In this document: piece after piece, positions 5,806 through 7,074 of the stretch
Position numbering within the stretch: position 1 is the stretch's first letter
Layout of the letters: each line of letters starts with the position of its first letter
DNA from: JBNJGT01 sp964473285
Lineage (GTDB): Archaea; Nanobdellota; Nanobdellia; Woesearchaeales; JACJVW01
Assembly: GCA_964473285.1 (NCBI GenBank)
Contig: CAYYOI010000065.1
Span: forward strand, 1-7,074
Direction of reading: 5' to 3'
DNA: 7,074 bases
The notes under the pieces: model-generated
What the model was told of the DNA's origin: nothing
Database searches by the model: none
Seen by the model: only the letters and a program-made list of their open reading frames with translations
Made by a program: the position numbers and the translations under genes

Positions 5806-6976
5806 TGTAATATTTGATTATCTTATCCAGATCATAACCTTTGAAAAGTTCCTGCAGTTCAGGGATCTCCGCTACCTTTTGCTTGAATCCCTCCGGATCC
5901 TGCTGAATAAGGGCTTTGAGTTTTTGGCTGCTTTCTATCGTCCTGTACACATCATAATGGGCAATAACCTCATCAAGATCATGTTCTGAGAAGAGTTCCT
6001 GCAATTCAGGAATCTCTGCTACCTTTTTCCTGAACTCTTTTGGATCATTGATTATTAGATGTTTGACTTTAGGATTCTCATCTATCACTTCATGTATGTC
6101 TTCCTTTGCCTGATTTGGTATTTCTTCTTTTGCTTTTGTTACCTGTGTTGCTTGTTCAGCAATCGCTTCAAGCCTGTCTGAAGATGCAGTGTTCTCATCG
6201 TCTGAATCTGGTGCCTCATTTGAACCAGTATCAACAGCTTGTTTTTCCTCACTTTGTGAATCTTTTGGGTCAGTCACAGTTGTTTTCTGCCAGTTCGGAT
6301 TGTAATGTTTTATTATCTCATGGATATCAACCTCTGAGAAAAGCTTTTGCAGCGGTTCATTCTGAGGAATCTGATCTACCAAAGCCTGGGGATCCTCCTG
6401 GAGAATTTTCTTGATCTGCGGGTTTTGCTCAATTATCTCGATGACTTTCTCTTTAGTTATCGTCGGTTGTTTTGTATTATGCCATTCAGCAGGATTACGC
6501 TTGAAATGGTTTTCCATCATTATTGGCAGGTTCTGTTTCAGTGCCTTAGAGACATCATCAGAAGGGTCTACATCATCAGTCCCTTCTGTATTAAAGACCT
6601 CAACCTTATCACCCTCTTCACGCGGAACAATATGATACATGAAATGTTGGGACATCTGTCCTGCAACACCGCCATTTGCAATAAATATAGTGCTTCCGGT
6701 CATAAGAAGCCCTTTCTTCAAAGAATTTGCAAGGTCCTGTGACACCGCAAATAAATGCTCAAATGTCTCATGAGGAATCAAAGGCATTATTGGATAATGC
6801 TCTTTTGGAAGAACAAGAATATGCCCTTTATACAAAGGGTTTATATCAAGCACTGCAAGGACTGTATCATTCTCATAAACCTTTTTCGCGGGAATCTCTT
6901 CTCTTACGATTCTGCAGAATATACACTGTTTCTTCTGCTCTTCGAGAGCATCCTTTTGCTCCTGCGATAACTCCAT
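5786..6976 (-). CDS. HIT-domain protein with three C-terminal helical repeats, nucleophile replaced (396 aa)
   Basis: Residues about 15-120 form a HIT domain: CIFC (18-21, Zn-type pair), IPAKKVYENDTVLAVLDINPLYKGHILVLPKEHY (28-61), and NGGVAGQMSQHFMYHIVPR (101-119). The triad reads H111-F-M113-Y-H115: the outer histidines remain but the nucleophilic middle one is Met, so standard HIT hydrolase activity is not expected. HIT proteins are usually 110-160 aa; the extra 250 residues hold three repeats of about 44 aa (185-228, 301-344, 349-392), the last two sharing KVAEIPELQELF exactly. An acidic Ser/Asp/Glu-rich linker (about 231-290) separates the first from the second. The protein looks soluble, with no signal peptide. 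It is the first clear gene of the block, overlapping the second HIT gene by 20 bases. The ATG at 6976 is kept because the HIT domain begins just after it; a GGAG lies 14 bases upstream. Confidence 0.9.
   Translation of the reverse strand: MELSQEQKDALEEQKKQCIFCRIVREEIPAKKVYENDTVLAVLDINPLYKGHILVLPKEHYPIMPLIPHETFEHLFAVSQDLANSLKKGLLMTGSTIFIANGGVAGQMSQHFMYHIVPREEGDKVEVFNTEGTDDVDPSDDVSKALKQNLPIMMENHFKRNPAEWHNTKQPTITKEKVIEIIEQNPQIKKILQEDPQALVDQIPQNEPLQKLFSEVDIHEIIKHYNPNWQKTTVTDPKDSQSEEKQAVDTGSNEAPDSDDENTASSDRLEAIAEQATQVTKAKEEIPNQAKEDIHEVIDENPKVKHLIINDPKEFRKKVAEIPELQELFSEHDLDEVIAHYDVYRTIESSQKLKALIQQDPEGFKQKVAEIPELQELFKGYDLDKIIKYYNDMRDM
5801..5932 (-). repeat. Helical repeat 3 of the long HIT protein
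   Basis: Residues 349-392, beginning SSQKLKALIQQDPEGF and including KVAEIPELQELF, DLDKIIKYY. It is the nearest match to repeat 2 at protein and DNA level, suggesting the most recent duplication. Confidence 0.75.
5945..6076 (-). repeat. Helical repeat 2 of the long HIT protein
   Basis: Residues 301-344, beginning NPKVKHLIINDPKEF and including KVAEIPELQELF, DLDEVIAHY. It directly precedes repeat 3 with a four-residue gap. Confidence 0.75.
6293..6424 (-). repeat. Helical repeat 1 of the long HIT protein
   Basis: Residues 185-228, beginning NPQIKKILQEDPQAL with LQKLFSEVDIHEIIKHY. It is the most diverged copy (VDQIPQNEPLQKLF in place of VAEIP-ELQELF) and is parted from the others by the acidic linker. 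Confidence 0.7.
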
Positions 6977-6985
6977 AAATTACCA

Positions 6986-6999
6986 AGGCTCTCCAGCCT
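6986..6999 (-). promoter_or_regulatory. Hairpin presenting GGAG upstream of the long HIT gene
   Basis: The minus strand reads AGGCT-GGAG-AGCCT: a perfect five-base-pair stem with the only Shine-Dalgarno-like GGAG as its four-base loop, 14 bases before the ATG. The 5' side of the stem overlaps the TAG of the possible upstream gene. The spacing is longer than usual for a ribosome site, so a folded leader or a different start mode is possible. Confidence 0.35.
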
Positions 7000-7074
7000 A
7001 TTTAAACTTTACGCCGCCATCCAGTATCTCCGATTGCTCTGAGGCACTTTTAGATATGATGCTATCCTCCTCGC
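6998..7074 (-). CDS. Possible C-terminus of an upstream gene, cut by the window edge
   Basis: On the minus strand a frame open from the window edge encodes EEDSIISKSASEQSEILDGG and VKFK, then ends at TAG (6998-7000), 21 bases before the ATG of the long HIT protein. The acidic, Ser-rich composition resembles a normal protein tail. A second frame is also open to a TAA nearby, so the choice is tentative. If real, this gene would be the leader of the HIT block. No function can be given from 24 residues. Confidence 0.38.
   Translation of the reverse strand, partial: EEDSIISKSASEQSEILDGGVKFK

Noticed and set aside
6106..6978. Plus-strand ORFs of 71-131 codons antisense to the repeat-HIT gene
   Set aside because: The minus-strand gene has clear domain motifs; these are complementary-strand shadows.
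6998..7006. TATA-like GTTTAAATA about 27 bases before the long HIT start, implying a leaderless transcript
   Set aside because: It coincides with the last codons of a plausible upstream coding frame, so chance or codon content explains it as well; kept only as an alternative.
1..7074. CRISPR array, tRNA or rRNA genes
   Set aside because: No regularly spaced short direct repeats, no cloverleaf with TTCRA-type arm, and no rRNA-like sequence was seen by eye.

Overview
The window looks like a piece of an archaeal chromosome, most likely from a small-genome DPANN lineage of the Woesearchaeota/Pacearchaeota type. Three things suggest this. The valyl-tRNA synthetase is of the archaeal type. A TATA box sits about 37 bases ahead of its start codon, with a short leader and a GAGGA ribosome site. 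The protein set also fits: HIT-domain proteins with a damaged catalytic triad and a PlsC-like acyltransferase. The lineage is inferred from style; no marker in the window fixes it. All three standard stop codons end intact genes here, so the standard code applies.

Layout: (1) 1-110, minus strand: possible first 36 codons of a gene running off the left edge, with its own TATA-like box. (2) 171-2576, minus: complete valyl-tRNA synthetase (valS). (3) About 2632-3607: a decayed insertion sequence carrying a DDE transposase with two in-frame stops and one frameshift. Its left end lies about 13 bases from the valS TATA box. (4) 3703-4948, plus: a glycerolipid-type acyltransferase split by a one-base frameshift at about 4033, just before the HX4D catalytic motif. 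(5) 6976 down to 4932, minus: a tight three-gene block made of a HIT-domain protein with three C-terminal helical repeats, a second HIT-domain protein, and a small helical protein of unknown function. The block converges on the acyltransferase and overlaps its 3' end by 17 bases. (6) 6998-7074, minus: possible C-terminus of a further gene upstream of the HIT block.

The genes do not form one obvious pathway. valS is housekeeping. The insertion sequence and the frameshifted acyltransferase show local damage, or uncorrected sequence errors. The best candidate for something undescribed is the HIT block. Both HIT proteins keep the fold-defining motifs but have replaced the middle (nucleophilic) histidine, by Met in one and Ser in the other. 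They are translationally linked to each other and are followed at once by an unrecognised helical protein, which suggests a non-catalytic nucleotide-binding or scaffold module.
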